Shown here piece by piece: positions 1 to 10,400 of a DNA stretch of 64,000 bases; the first letter of the stretch is position 1; every line of letters starts with the position of its first letter. This DNA is from Girardinichthys multiradiatus (lineage: Eukaryota; Chordata; Actinopteri; Cyprinodontiformes; Goodeidae). The notes under the pieces are model-generated. The model made no database searches. It was given only the letters and a program-made list of their open reading frames with translations, and was not told where the DNA came from. Location: assembly GCF_021462225.1 (NCBI RefSeq), contig NC_061816.1, positions 23,855,049-23,919,048 of the forward strand. Direction: 5' to 3'. A program made the translations under genes and the position numbers.

Positions 1-2292
1 ATTACTGGTGCTTCACTCTCTGCTACACTTCCAACTTTTCAACAGTTTGTCAGCTGCTCTACCAGAGAAAACAAAACATTGGATTTGTTTTATGCAGATG
101 TCAAGGACTCATACATCTCTACAGCAAGACCTCCTCTAGGCAAATCAGATCACAATCTTGTTTTTCTCTGCTCGAAATATAAGCCCCTTGTTCAGAGGCA
201 ACCTGTAATAAAGAGGACTGTGAGAAAATGGTCACAGGAAGCTGAAGAAGCTCTGCAAGGTTGCTTTGAGGCTACAGAGTGGGACGCACTGTGCCAGCCA
301 CATGGAGAGGACATAAATGCCATGACTGAGTGTGTGACCGACTATATAAACTTCTGTGTGGATAACATCATCCCCACCAGAACCGTGACATTCTTCCCCA
401 ATAACAAACCTTGGATCACCAGTGACCTGAAGGACCTGCTTAACAAGAAAAAAAGAGCCTTCAGAGAGGGAGACAGAGAATTATTGAGGAGTTTACAGAA
501 GCAACTTAAAGTCAAGATAAGAGACAGCAAGGAGGTGTACAAGAAGAAGCTGGAGAGCAAACTCCAGCAAAACAATATCAGAGATGTGTGGACAGGGATG
601 AAGAAGATCACAGGCTTCAGCCAGAGGGATGATCAGACCGATGAAGGTCTGGACAGAGCCAATGAACTGAACACATTCTTCAATAGGTTCAGTTCAGAAA
701 CAAGCTTCGCATCCTCCTCTCCTGCTCACAGCAAAACACATTACACCCTCCTTTGACCCACAGGACCCCCAGCTGTCCAGTAACACCTCAATTTTTTTAT
801 CTTCCACCTCAGCCCTAGACTTTCTGCTTCTACATGTTTGCCTTCAACCATATCAGAAGATGCTGATGCTTCCTTTGCTTTCCCCTTCCACCTGTGTGTC
901 TCAAGAAGTCAAGTGAAGATGCAACTGGAGAGACTGAATCAAAATAAGGCTGCAGGTCCAGATCATGTCAGCCCTAGAGTCCAGAAGGCCTGTGCAGAGC
1001 AGCTCTGTGGGATTCTGCAGCACCTCTGGCCCAGAAGAAGGTTCCGGTGTTGTGGAAGACCTCCTGTCTTGTTCCGGTACCAATGAAAACTCACCCATCA
1101 GTCCTCAATGACTATAGACCTGTTGCCCTGACTTCCCACATCATGAAGGTCCTAGAGAGACTCCTGTTGGCCCACCTGAGTAAGCAAACAGTAAACCATC
1201 AGGACCCCCTTCAGTTTGCTTATCGCTGTGGAGTTGGAGTTGAAGATGCCATCATACACCTGCTTCAACAAACCCACTGTCATCTGGACAAAGCCAGCAG
1301 CACTGCGAGGATCATGTTCTTTGATTTCTCCAGTGCATTTAATACAATCCAACCTTATTTGCTTTGTCAAAAACTCCAGAAGACTCCAGTGGAGGCCTCA
1401 ACAATCTCCTGGATCAAAGACTACCTGACAAACAGACCACAGTTTGTGAGACTGAAGGGTTATGAGTCTAACCAGGTAGTCAGCAGCACAGGAGCACCAC
1501 AGGGGACTGTACTCTCACCATTCCTTTTCACTCTGTACACCTCAGACTTCCAGTACAAGACAGACTCCTGTCATCTGCAAAATGGACAGGATGGCGGTGG
1601 ACTGCTTTGTGGCATGGTGTGGAAACAATCATCTCATTTTGAATGTGACTAAAACAAAGGAGATGATTGTAGATTTTAAGAGAAATAGGAATAAGTCAAA
1701 AACTATTTCTGTCATGGGAGAAGAAGTGGAGGTGGTGGAGGAGTATAAATACCTCTGTGTTCACCTGGACAACAGACTTGAGTGGAGATGCAACTGTGAA
1801 GCCATCTACAAGAAGGGACAGAGCAAACTATACTTCTTGAGGAAGCTTAAGTCCTTTGGTGTTTGCAGCAAGATGCTGCATATCTTCTATAAGTCTGTTG
1901 TGGAAAGTGTGATGTCTTCTGCCATCATCTGCTGGGGAAGCAACATCAGAGCCAGGGACTTAAAAAAGCTCAACACGCTGATAAAGAAGGTTGGCTCTGT
2001 TCTGGGGACTCCTCTGGAACCTCTGGAGATCATTGTGGAAAGACGGATTCTTCATAAAATGATGAACATTATGGAGAACCCTGAGAATCCTCTTCATGAG
2101 ACTGTCCTACAACAACAGAGTGTCTTCAGTCAGAGGCTTCTTCAGATCTGCTGTAAGACGAAGTGCTATAGGAGATCCTTCCTGCCCATAGCCATCAGCA
2201 TCTACAATGGCTCTTTGAAGAAACCTTCATAATGAGCTACAACAACATTTAATTTCCATTTGGGATTAATAAAGTATTTTTGAATTGAATTG
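1..2292 (+). mobile_element. L2/Rex-type (CR1 superfamily) LINE, 5' end outside window
   Basis: The conceptual product runs from the end of an apurinic endonuclease domain (SDHN motif near base 145) through a charged linker to a reverse transcriptase with FFDFSSAFNTIQP near 1318 and GAPQGTVLSP near 1490. This combination is typical of fish L2/Rex1-like LINEs. The 3' end is a short UTR with AATAAA-like sequence (about 2266-2275) and a GAATTGAATTG tail ending at about 2292. A second, minus-strand copy lies at 39.5-41.0 kb. The exact clade (L2 versus Rex1) is not resolved by eye. Confidence 0.85.
79..2232 (+). pseudogene. Broken EN-RT polyprotein of the L2-type LINE
   Basis: The polyprotein would nick target DNA and reverse-transcribe the LINE RNA. 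It is spread over several frames: 79-756 (endonuclease end and linker), 838-1086, 1047-1652 (RT fingers and palm) and 1582-2232 (RT thumb and C-terminus, with KTKEMIVDF and the EYKYL motif near 1743). Between CHLQ (about 1568) and the region before MIVDF, the stretch that should hold the catalytic x-x-D-D box is missing, so this copy lacks an RT active site as well as an intact frame. Its frameshifts and deletion mark it as a dead copy. Confidence 0.85.
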
Positions 2293-2622
2293 AGGATTCA
2301 GCTGTCTCAGCAGTCTCATAACCCCATCACGTTTGACACGTAGCTTGTGTTTTTGCTTGAAAACTTGCCACATGGTCCGATAGCCGAACAATTGCCCTGG
2401 TCCTCTCAGCTCTGTCATAATGGCATGTCTCGACTCATGAAGTGGTGAGTAGTTGCATCGTCTGTACAGTCCAATTTCTTTTAAATGCGTCTTCAGCGTA
2501 TGCACACTAACTAAAATGTCGTGGTTAGTCCAAAGCATGTCCAGTATCACCTCGTATGTATGTCCTGACTCAAAATATTCGTGGATAGCGGTAGCTACAT
2601 CTGGATCACCAGTAATATTCAT
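2293..2622 (-). pseudogene. N-terminal fragment of an integrase-core-domain (rve-like) gene
   Basis: The minus-strand frame begins with ATG at 2622-2620 and reads about 110 codons, including the stretches GPGQLFGYRTMWQVFKQKH and VMRLLRQLNP. I recognise these from a family of fish and invertebrate single-exon proteins in which this N-terminal region precedes an rve-type integrase core. The frame stops matching at NP, exactly where the L2-type LINE tail begins (about 2292), so the catalytic core is absent and the fragment is truncated by the LINE junction. The family assignment is from memory; the truncation is visible. Confidence 0.6.
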
Positions 2623-2727
2623 GTTTATAAAAAATGAGCTAAATCCCTAACTTCCAGTTCAAAAGCCAAAAGTGGCGTCATCTAATCAGAGATTTCCCAG
2701 GTTTTTCCACTGGGATCTACCTTTTCC

Positions 2728-2935
2728 GTTTAGTTAATGTTGTTGTGTTTTTTTAAATGTTTCGTTTTTTGAAATGTTGCATTTTTTGATTTGTAGTTGT
2801 GTTTTTTGATTTGTTGTTGTGTATTTTGAAATGTGTTTTTTGATTTGTTGTTGTGCTTAGTTAATGTTGCATTTTTTTGAAATGTTGCGTTTTTTGAAAT
2901 GTAGTTGTGTTTAGTAACTCGTTGTGGTTTGCACT
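2728..2935. repeat. Degenerate tandem repeat rich in TTTTTTGAAATG and TTGTTGTG
   Basis: About 200 bp of irregular reiterations combining TGTTTTTTGAAATG, TTTTTTGATTTG and TTGTTGTG. It produces a spurious Lys/Asn/His-rich minus-strand frame. Units are imperfect and vary in length from about 18 to 35 bp. Confidence 0.65.
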
Positions 2936-3660
2936 TCAGGGCCACTGTACAAAATAGGGCAAGATGAACTCTATGATGCTGCAGTGCACATTAAGCTGTA
3001 GGGGTGGCTTGATGGGCCGGGGGGATCTGAGCTTGAGGGTGACATGGGTTTTCTGCTGGCATTGCTTAATGATGGCTGGGAAAAGTCCAACTACTACAGT
3101 CACAAACTGCATAGTTGGGGATGCGCCCTAGTATGGCTTTATGTCCCACAACACCTCTGATGATCACAGAATTGATTGCTCTAAACCTGCAACTATCTGA
3201 TTGCAGGACAACAGTAATTTTCACTAAGCCACACTCGCCCAGTGGGACACACACACACAATTTTATTTTTTCCCTTATTTCATTGTTTAAATGAAAAAGG
3301 CTTTATCACTGCTGCCTAGTGACATCTGAAGTCTGAAACGAACATCTCTGCTCTTGTCTAAACATGTTTCTTGTTTCATTGTCTGACCCCACTTCAACCT
3401 AGGAAGTTGCAGCTGGAGGACTGTTATGTCTAAGAGAAGCCAGGGGTCAGCTGGTCAGAAGCCTCCCACTGGGTCCTCCCAGGGTATACAGTTTAATGCC
3501 TACATTTGTGATTCTAGGTTCTACCAGAACAGCTAATCTGACATCAAATTTAATGCAGCTAGTAAATAGATAAAACTAATTTACTGTAACCTAAAAACAC
3601 CAATGTCAAATATACATTCAGAAGACAATTAAACTAAAATAAAACAAAATTTTGTGATCC
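2936..3660. other. No feature recognised
   Basis: Contains a short CA tract (about 3249-3259) but no supported gene, exon or repeat family. Confidence 0.5.
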
Positions 3661-4117
3661 TCCAGTGTTAGGTGTTTGAGTTTTAGTTCATTATCTCTGT
3701 GTCTTCTCTGTTGTTTATTTTCTCTTATTGTTGACATTTTAGTTTATGCATCGTAGATTAGGTTATTGGTTAATTTCTTATGTTCATTTTGTATTGTTCT
3801 GTGTTAGTTTTCTTTTTTGCATTCCTCTCTGTCTGCTTCTGTTCATTTATTCATTATTATTCATTGGTCTCAGTTGTACCTCATTTCTCACTTGCTTGCC
3901 TGTCCTTTCTCCTCACTTTTCTGCTGTATTTAAACTCTCTGGTTTACTCAGTGCCTTCGCTACTTTCTTTTGTTACACTGCATCCTGCCTGTCCCATTTT
4001 CTGTTTCTCCAAGAGCTTTCACTGTGGGTTTTTGTATTTTATTCATCATTAAGTCTTTCTACTCACCATGCGGCTCCTGACTTCCTGTCTGTGTTTTGGT
4101 CCAGCTCCAACTTCACA
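3661..4117. repeat. T/C-rich stretch, probable old non-autonomous repeat
   Basis: Pyrimidine-biased over more than 400 bp, giving two overlapping low-complexity hydrophobic frames (3746-4135) that I do not accept as genes. Read on the other strand, its end (about 4060-4110) contains GGACCAAAACACAGACAGG and CATGGTGAGTAGAAAGA. Similar wording recurs at 27.1-27.5 kb, suggesting a shared repeat family that I cannot name. Confidence 0.35.
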
Positions 4118-4570
4118 ACTCATGGTAGTCATTGATCCAGGTGATTGTTGAGGCCTCCCCCAGAGCCTTCTGGAGGTTCTGACCAAGCAAATCAGACTAA
4201 ATTGTGTTAAATGCACTAGATACCTCAATGAACATGATCCTCACAGTGCTGCTGGGGCTGACATCATCTGGACCTGCAGCCTCATTGCGGTTCAGTCCTT
4301 GCAGGGGAATCTTCATCTGTCTTATAGAGACACATCAGGAGACAGGATCAGGAGGCAAAGAAAGCACCATCATCACCTGATCTTGTTGAAAACAAATGAG
4401 TAAAAGCAGAAGGGTTAATGGTTAGGTTGAAGATTTGACATTTGAGGTGTGACAGGAAAGTTGTGGGTCAAAGGAGGGTAGGATGTCTTTTTGGCTGGCA
4501 GCAGGAGAGGAGGATGCTGAGATTTTTCGTGAACTGGACACATTTAAGAATTGGTTTGGTTCTAGTTGTC
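4118..4570 (-). mobile_element. L2-type LINE fragment
   Basis: Reads like the minus-strand copy at 39690-40100 with large deletions: the segment for the FFDFS/LCQKLQK region (about 4125-4260), then the linker segment (about 4440-4560). Frames are broken throughout. Confidence 0.7.
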
Positions 4571-4822
4571 TCAGGTAATCTTTATCCAATAGTAAAGCTG
4601 GTTGGATAATCTAAAACATTTACACATTTTGCACAGAAGAAGATCCAGAGGCTACCTTGCATGATTTACTCCAGCGGCGGCTAAAAATCCCAAGCAATGT
4701 CATAAAGAGCATTCCATTCCACCATGTGCATGATATGTGAACGAAACAGCCTGACAACCCCAGGTTGATTTTGATGTGTGTGTCTCTACAAAACCCATTT
4801 TTGTTTTCTTTGATTTTCACAC

Positions 4823-5181
4823 TGTTGTGGAATTTTCTTATCAAAGTGGGTAGAAGTTGACTCATAACAAGAGAAAATCCGGACTTTGTCTTATAAGTTT
4901 TATTCAAAGGCATCAGCGTTTGAATGACTCTGTCACCAAGCAAGTCAGTTGAACAGAGCCACGATCAACATTTACACACAGTATTTATACCAGAACATGA
5001 CAGTGTTATCTCAACTGCAAAGAGTCTGTGTTTTATGACCCAAACCCTTCTTAAGTTCAAAAGTGACAAGGTTATCTAGGAACAGACCTAACTGCCCTTC
5101 CTCTAACACAGATGTTCTGAGGAGTAAGATAAAAAAAAGGTCATACACTGTGAAATGCTTAACGCAAGAATTTCCATCACA
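4823..5181 (-). repeat. 3' LTR of the endogenous retrovirus (359 bp)
   Basis: Matches 12660-13016 base for base except one substitution (A at about 4940 versus C) and an A-run of eight versus six. On the minus strand it carries TATAAAT (4989-4983) and AATAAA (4904-4899), which divides it into U3, a short R and U5. Confidence 0.92.
4899..4904 (-). terminator. AATAAA polyadenylation signal in the 3' LTR
   Basis: AATAAA on the minus strand, about 80 bases downstream of the LTR TATA box, a usual position for retroviral 3'-end formation. The same hexamer sits at 12736-12741 in the other LTR. Confidence 0.6.
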
Positions 5182-5193
5182 CTCCCTTCTTCT
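5182..5193 (-). other. Polypurine tract of the endogenous retrovirus
   Basis: The minus strand reads AGAAGAAGGGAG directly before the 3' LTR, the place and composition expected for the plus-strand DNA primer site in reverse transcription. Confidence 0.8.
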
Positions 5194-5194
5194 G

Positions 5195-6444
5195 ATTACA
5201 AGATAATCACAACTAAAGGAAAATTCTTCAAAACCATCACCCCTCTCAGCTAACAGATAATTCAAAGCCATTCTATTTGCAAACTCATCGTTCTAATAGC
5301 CTGCTGCTCCGTAGTTAGAACAGTGAAACCTTCCTCAGATAAAGCAGTAAGATTGTCTAACTCAACTGACAACTCATTAATCCTATGGGCGGCGTTAGCA
5401 GCACCATAACTAGGAAAAATTGTACCCAAAATCCCTTTCCAATGTGGGATCCTAGCTCTCTTTTGCCGTTTGAGCATTGTCTTCCTCTCTAATAATGGGC
5501 TGATTGAATCATAAGTAGTGACTGTAGGTAGCAAATGAGCTAGATAACATACTCCAGACCAATTAGCAGGCAGATACAGATATGATCTGTTTCCACACAT
5601 CCAAACCATGTTCTTAGGACACGAGAACCCATCTCTACTAGGAAAAGTAACAAGAACCCTGGTTAATTTACCTGCCATGCCATACAATTGACTTCCATTC
5701 GGTAAGGCTGTAAGATTAAGAGTTAACACAAAAGGATTTGGAGCCAAAGATTCTGAAATAGTATAAGGATCAGTTCTGACAGGACAAGGTCTAGATGTAT
5801 TAATGTGGGTCAAGGCACATGAACATGGTATAATAGTTTTACAACCCTCCGTCTTTCCAAGGAAATAAGGTGTGCTTTCCTCCTGAGCAATACAAATATC
5901 TGGATCTTTAATCGGATTTCTAATACCCCAAATTCTATAAAGAGTTCCTGTAGACGCACACGTTACATTAGTCTCACTAGAAAATTTACTAACATTTCTG
6001 CTTTTCCGTACAGCATAATTCCTCACCCAAGGAAAAATGACCTCCACCAACCCGGTTATCTGGAAAGAAAGTAGCTAGAGTATAAGCAGTATCAATAGGA
6101 ACTGGTACCAAAAATGGTTGATCATTAATAGCATGTGGAATCAAACAACAAACATAGCAACTATCATTTCTTATCTTCCTCACGGTTTGATGCATCAGTT
6201 GCCACCAGACGTTATCAGCATGTTCATAGTAGTCAGAAAAGTGATGAATCTCTCTTCGAATCCGCTGATGAGTATTATTAGTCAGATTAACCACACATTG
6301 TCTGTGCTGTACCTTTCCCAAAATGAACACAAGAGTTATAACAATACTTGCAATACCAATCATTAGCATCAGAACAAACCATCTTCCATATAGCTGCATT
6401 GTGACCTTGAAGTGGAATGTCCTTTCTTCTGGTACTGAAAGCAA
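5195..6444 (-). pseudogene. env: Broken retroviral envelope (env)
   Basis: Env mediates receptor binding and membrane fusion in retroviruses. Three frames follow each other. 6444-5989 has a hydrophobic leader (residues about 20-43) and a CYVCC cysteine cluster. 6050-5262 has several N-x-S/T sites, a basic KRQKR-type cleavage-like site near its residue 200, a small/hydrophobic fusion-peptide-like stretch and a heptad region. The third, from 5271, continues the heptad region for a few residues. The shift between the first two frames lies near 6050 and between the last two near 5265. The transmembrane subunit ends soon after, at the polypurine tract, without the CX6CC motif, membrane anchor or tail. 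It cannot make a complete envelope. Confidence 0.8.
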
Positions 6445-6514
6445 TCAGTTTTTCCCAAAGAAAACAAATTATAAACACAACTTAAAAAACAAGAAATTCT
6501 GCTGCCTCTCCTGA

Positions 6515-6925
6515 GTGGCTTCTGCGCTTCAAGCTGCCCTGTTACCAGTCTGGTACAGGTGGGCGGTCATAGGAAGCTCCTCTAGAAATATATTTAGAAA
6601 CAGGAACTCTAACCTGCTGGAAGTTAGGCTTCCATAGTCCAACTAAACATTGGTGGAAATGAACACATTTCAAATTTGTACCATAATGATAAATATCAAG
6701 CAATAAACATAAAAGTTAGATAAAAGCATCCGAGATTTCCTCCTCAGAGTCAGTCTCGCTGTCAAAGTGGGAGGAAAGAATCTCTCACTGTGGTGTGTGT
6801 GCAGTGAGGCAAATGACCTTATGATTTCTAACTTTCAGGCAATGCGATGGCCTTAAGTAGATTCTGAAATAACGTTGCACTGCCCAAGGGATTATTGTGC
6901 CCTTGTAAGAACAGTGTTCTTCAAC
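6515..6925 (-). other. Provirus DNA between integrase tail and env
   Basis: Lies inside the provirus and has no frame I recognise. A splice acceptor for env would be expected here, but no single site stands out. Confidence 0.4.
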
Positions 6926-7440
6926 CACCTGTTCAATCACTCGCCAGTGATCAGCTTACAGTTCTTTGTTTTGTGGTGGTCCGCTGTCCTCACACCTTTC
7001 AGCCGTGGATGATCCAGTTGGAAGATGACTTGTCCTGGAAGCCAGATGAAGCTGGAGGAGCTAGAGCTTTCCTGCAGCTTTCCTGGGTGTCTAGTAGGAT
7101 CTGATATGGGCCATTCCAGCCCTGGACTTCCTGTGTTTTCTCCTAGATTCTCTGACCAGAATCCAGTCCCCAGGAATAAAGGACTGGAGGGTGGAAGTGG
7201 CTGTTTCTGGTAACGCAGCCTTCAACATCTGTGAAACTTGAGAAAACACAGTGGACAGGTTTTGCCAGTAAAACAACATCCTACCTTCACACAAAGATGT
7301 GGAAGAAAATTTTCTCTTGGCAATATCCCCATGTCCAAATTAGGAGACCTGCCACACAGCACTTCAAAAGGACTGAGATTTGCCTGTGTCCTTTGTCTCA
7401 ATCTCATATAAGTGAGAACAGGGCCTTCACAACACTTGGC
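6926..7440 (-). pseudogene. pol: C-terminal remnant of retroviral pol (integrase)
   Basis: On the minus strand, 7407-7222 contains LSPFEVLCGRSPN, the standard motif at the end of the integrase core in gamma-type retroviruses. 7294-7091 contains ALPE and PGDWILVRESRRKH, typical of the integrase C-terminal DNA-binding domain. The continuation (about 7090-6930) is in another frame with stops. At least two frameshifts separate these pieces. Core residues upstream (the D-D-E triad) are not seen beyond 7440. Confidence 0.75.
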
Positions 7441-10400
7441 TGATTTTCAATTGAAAGTCCCATTCTCAAACCTAAGTGCTTAACTACATGAACTTCATCA
7501 AAACATCCAACAAAATCAAAAGAATTGATCTTCTGACTTCACTTGATATACTAGCAGTGACCATCAGCTAAATATTCTCAATATCAAAAATGTGACATGA
7601 TGTTTGAGGAAGGTCTGATTACAGGTCAATATTTCATAGTTTCAGAATACCCAAAAAGAATTTCAAAAATGGTCTAATCTGTGGAGATGTAAAATTTCAC
7701 AAAAGAATCAACACCATAATTTCAGACAGGTTTTCAGAATGTGGTCCTAGGGAGCTATGCACCATTTATATAAACAAAGTACAACGTCTCTTTCGCATTG
7801 TCACTAAGTCTTCACTGGAGGTATGAGCTACCCTTTTTCCCATGAGTGCAAAAACTTTTGGAACCCCATGTTACTTTATTCTGACATTCCCCTCTCCTGG
7901 CGCAGGGTCCAACCCATGCGACAATTCAGCAAAAAGTCTGAACAAAAATGTTTAGTAACCAAGATCACATTACCTAGAACCAAATAAATTAATTCTGACA
8001 TAACTATGTGTCACTATGAATTTAACAAAAGCAACATAAAGAAAATCCAGATGTTTTTATCTGCAATTCAGTTCCATTAACAACAAAACACAAACTTTAG
8101 TTATTCAGTTCATCAATGTCTCACTTAGAAATTAGTCACATATCATCCTGATTTGTCTTGTACAAAGATGAGTATTAGATTAATGGACATCTAATGTAAT
8201 TCAGATGCATAAACCCTACAAATTCGAATCTAATAAATAATGCCCACCAAGTATAAAGTCATGACTCTGATTCTTTATCAAAAATATATTCCTTACTTTT
8301 GCATATCTTGAACTGTCAGCTAGCTTAATGGTACCAGGGAAACTTTCAATCTAATAAATCACCAATGATTCTGCATGCAAAACTAATTCTTCAAACTAGT
8401 TTAAACCATTTAATTAACCTTTTAATAATAAAACACATAAATCTAAAAGTCATGTTACATCCTTAATTATTATACCAAAAAAAACATGTTTTTAAGGCAA
8501 CAATCACTACAAGCATTTTGATTCTATTGTCTCTTAAACAGTGTTAAAACTCAGGAAGGGAGGTGCTGAGCGTTACCATGACAGCAAAGGCATGAACCAA
8601 CCTGGTAGGTGGGCGGAGTCAGGCAGAACTAACCTTTGATTGGCAGCCTATGGGCGGACCCACAGATTCTTCATCGCATCCCATATTAGTGAACTTTAAA
8701 CTACAAAACTGTTAACATGCACCTACCACAGAAACAAGCTGCTTCTTAACTCTCCTGAAAACTCAAAGTTTTAATCAATCTGGGATTTAGAAACATTATT
8801 CTAAACATGGATTATTGTTTCATGCAACATATAAACAAACATTCATTCAAACAAAACAAAGACAAAACATCAGAGACAGACAAATGGCCAAATTTGAAGC
8901 TTCAAGAATTCAAAGAAATTTTTAACAATCTCTTTTCAGAATATGTTTTCTCAACCATATCTTTTAATGCTATAATTGATCAATTTTGTTATGACAATCT
9001 TCAGGATCCTTTTTTAAAAAATGAGTGCACATAGTCCAAAAAATGTCAAAGTATTTAGAAGCACAGCAACAGTTTTCTCTTATATGAATCCAAATTTACT
9101 GATGCTGAAACCTTTTGCTAATTCTTTGTACTGTATCTCTGTAATAATAACTACAATCCTGAGAGTTATTGTTATAGTTCTCTTTTTGTTTGGCTCAATT
9201 TGATCACAGCTGTATTGCAGAATTTCAGGTTAAATGCAAAGAAGTATTTTAATTCAATTCAATTGAAATTCAAAGATACTTTATTGATCCCCGAGGGGAA
9301 ATTAGAAAAGTCAGCATTGACATTTTTATGGTATACCCAAACTAAACAAAACTGCAGTGTTTGACTTAATAAGAAATTAAGATAAGAAGCTTGTCTCCAA
9401 ACTGGACGTTTTCCCACATAGTGTTTAAAAAAGAACAGACATCATTTTCTTTAATTTGGCTATTTAAATTTTGAGAGTTGGGGAAAACTTATTACTAGAA
9501 CCCCTCTTTTACAATCCAAATGCTGATAAATGTTCCAATATTTTATCTCTTAGTAAGCTGAAATCACCTTGTGTACCTTTGTACTCATATGTATTCCTTT
9601 AATCTTTAAACCCTAAGAAATCAAACAAGGAGACTGGAGTTTAAGCCGACCATCCTCTTACTGTTAAGAGAGCCTTTATTTCTTTTCTTTTCCTAAAATG
9701 AAGGATTTTACTTGTCTTGATTCTGTTATAAAGAATCCTAACCTTGGTTCCAAAACTAAACTCTTCAACCCCAATCTGTGTTCCCCAGAGTAGAAATTTT
9801 GAGTATTATTGCATTTCAAAGCCACCAAATGACTGGAACTCATCATTGGCTTAGATCTGTTTTAATAAGTAATCGGTCTACCTTTAATTAAATATTATAA
9901 TTTTATGGACCCAAAATCTATGGCTTACGGGCTTCGGGAGTCCAGGAACCACAAGTTGAATACTACTGCATTGACCAATGGTGTTAACTTTCTGCAGAGA
10001 TTGAAGGATTGGCTAAATATATTATTTCTGCTTGGACAATGATCAGATTTAAAATTATTAGTTCATAGCTCCTAATTTACCTCAGATCATATTTGCTCCT
10101 AACCCAGTTCATAAGAAGCTTCAGACAACATTATGCTAAAAAGCCAAAAACAAAACAAAAACCAGATCTGTTTTAAAATAAAGAAAAAGCATGCTTAAAA
10201 AAACGTGTTACTCTGGTGGAAAATAACTCCACGGTTCTGAAGGCCTTTTCATGCAGAGTCTTTTAGGAAGCATGAGATTAGTTTAATTTTTGTGTGGTAC
10301 CCCTGTCCAATCAGATTCTTTCTAAATAACCCCATTTTTCATTCTCATTTTACAGGTTTGTTTTACCAAGGGAAATGTGTTTAACAAAACCAATTACTCT

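Noticed and set aside
3746..4135. 129-codon hydrophobic frame and its 90-codon partner
   Set aside because: Pyrimidine-rich low complexity; two overlapping frames are open at once and neither has a recognisable motif.
5011..5271. RGD triplet in the last env frame, and frames running into the LTR
   Set aside because: The RGD lies just after a frameshift in a decayed env end and the frame crosses the purine tract and LTR; chance is the simpler reading.
8807..9203. Plus-strand frames inside the provirus (75 and 60 codons)
   Set aside because: Antisense to the element, AT-rich codons, no motif.
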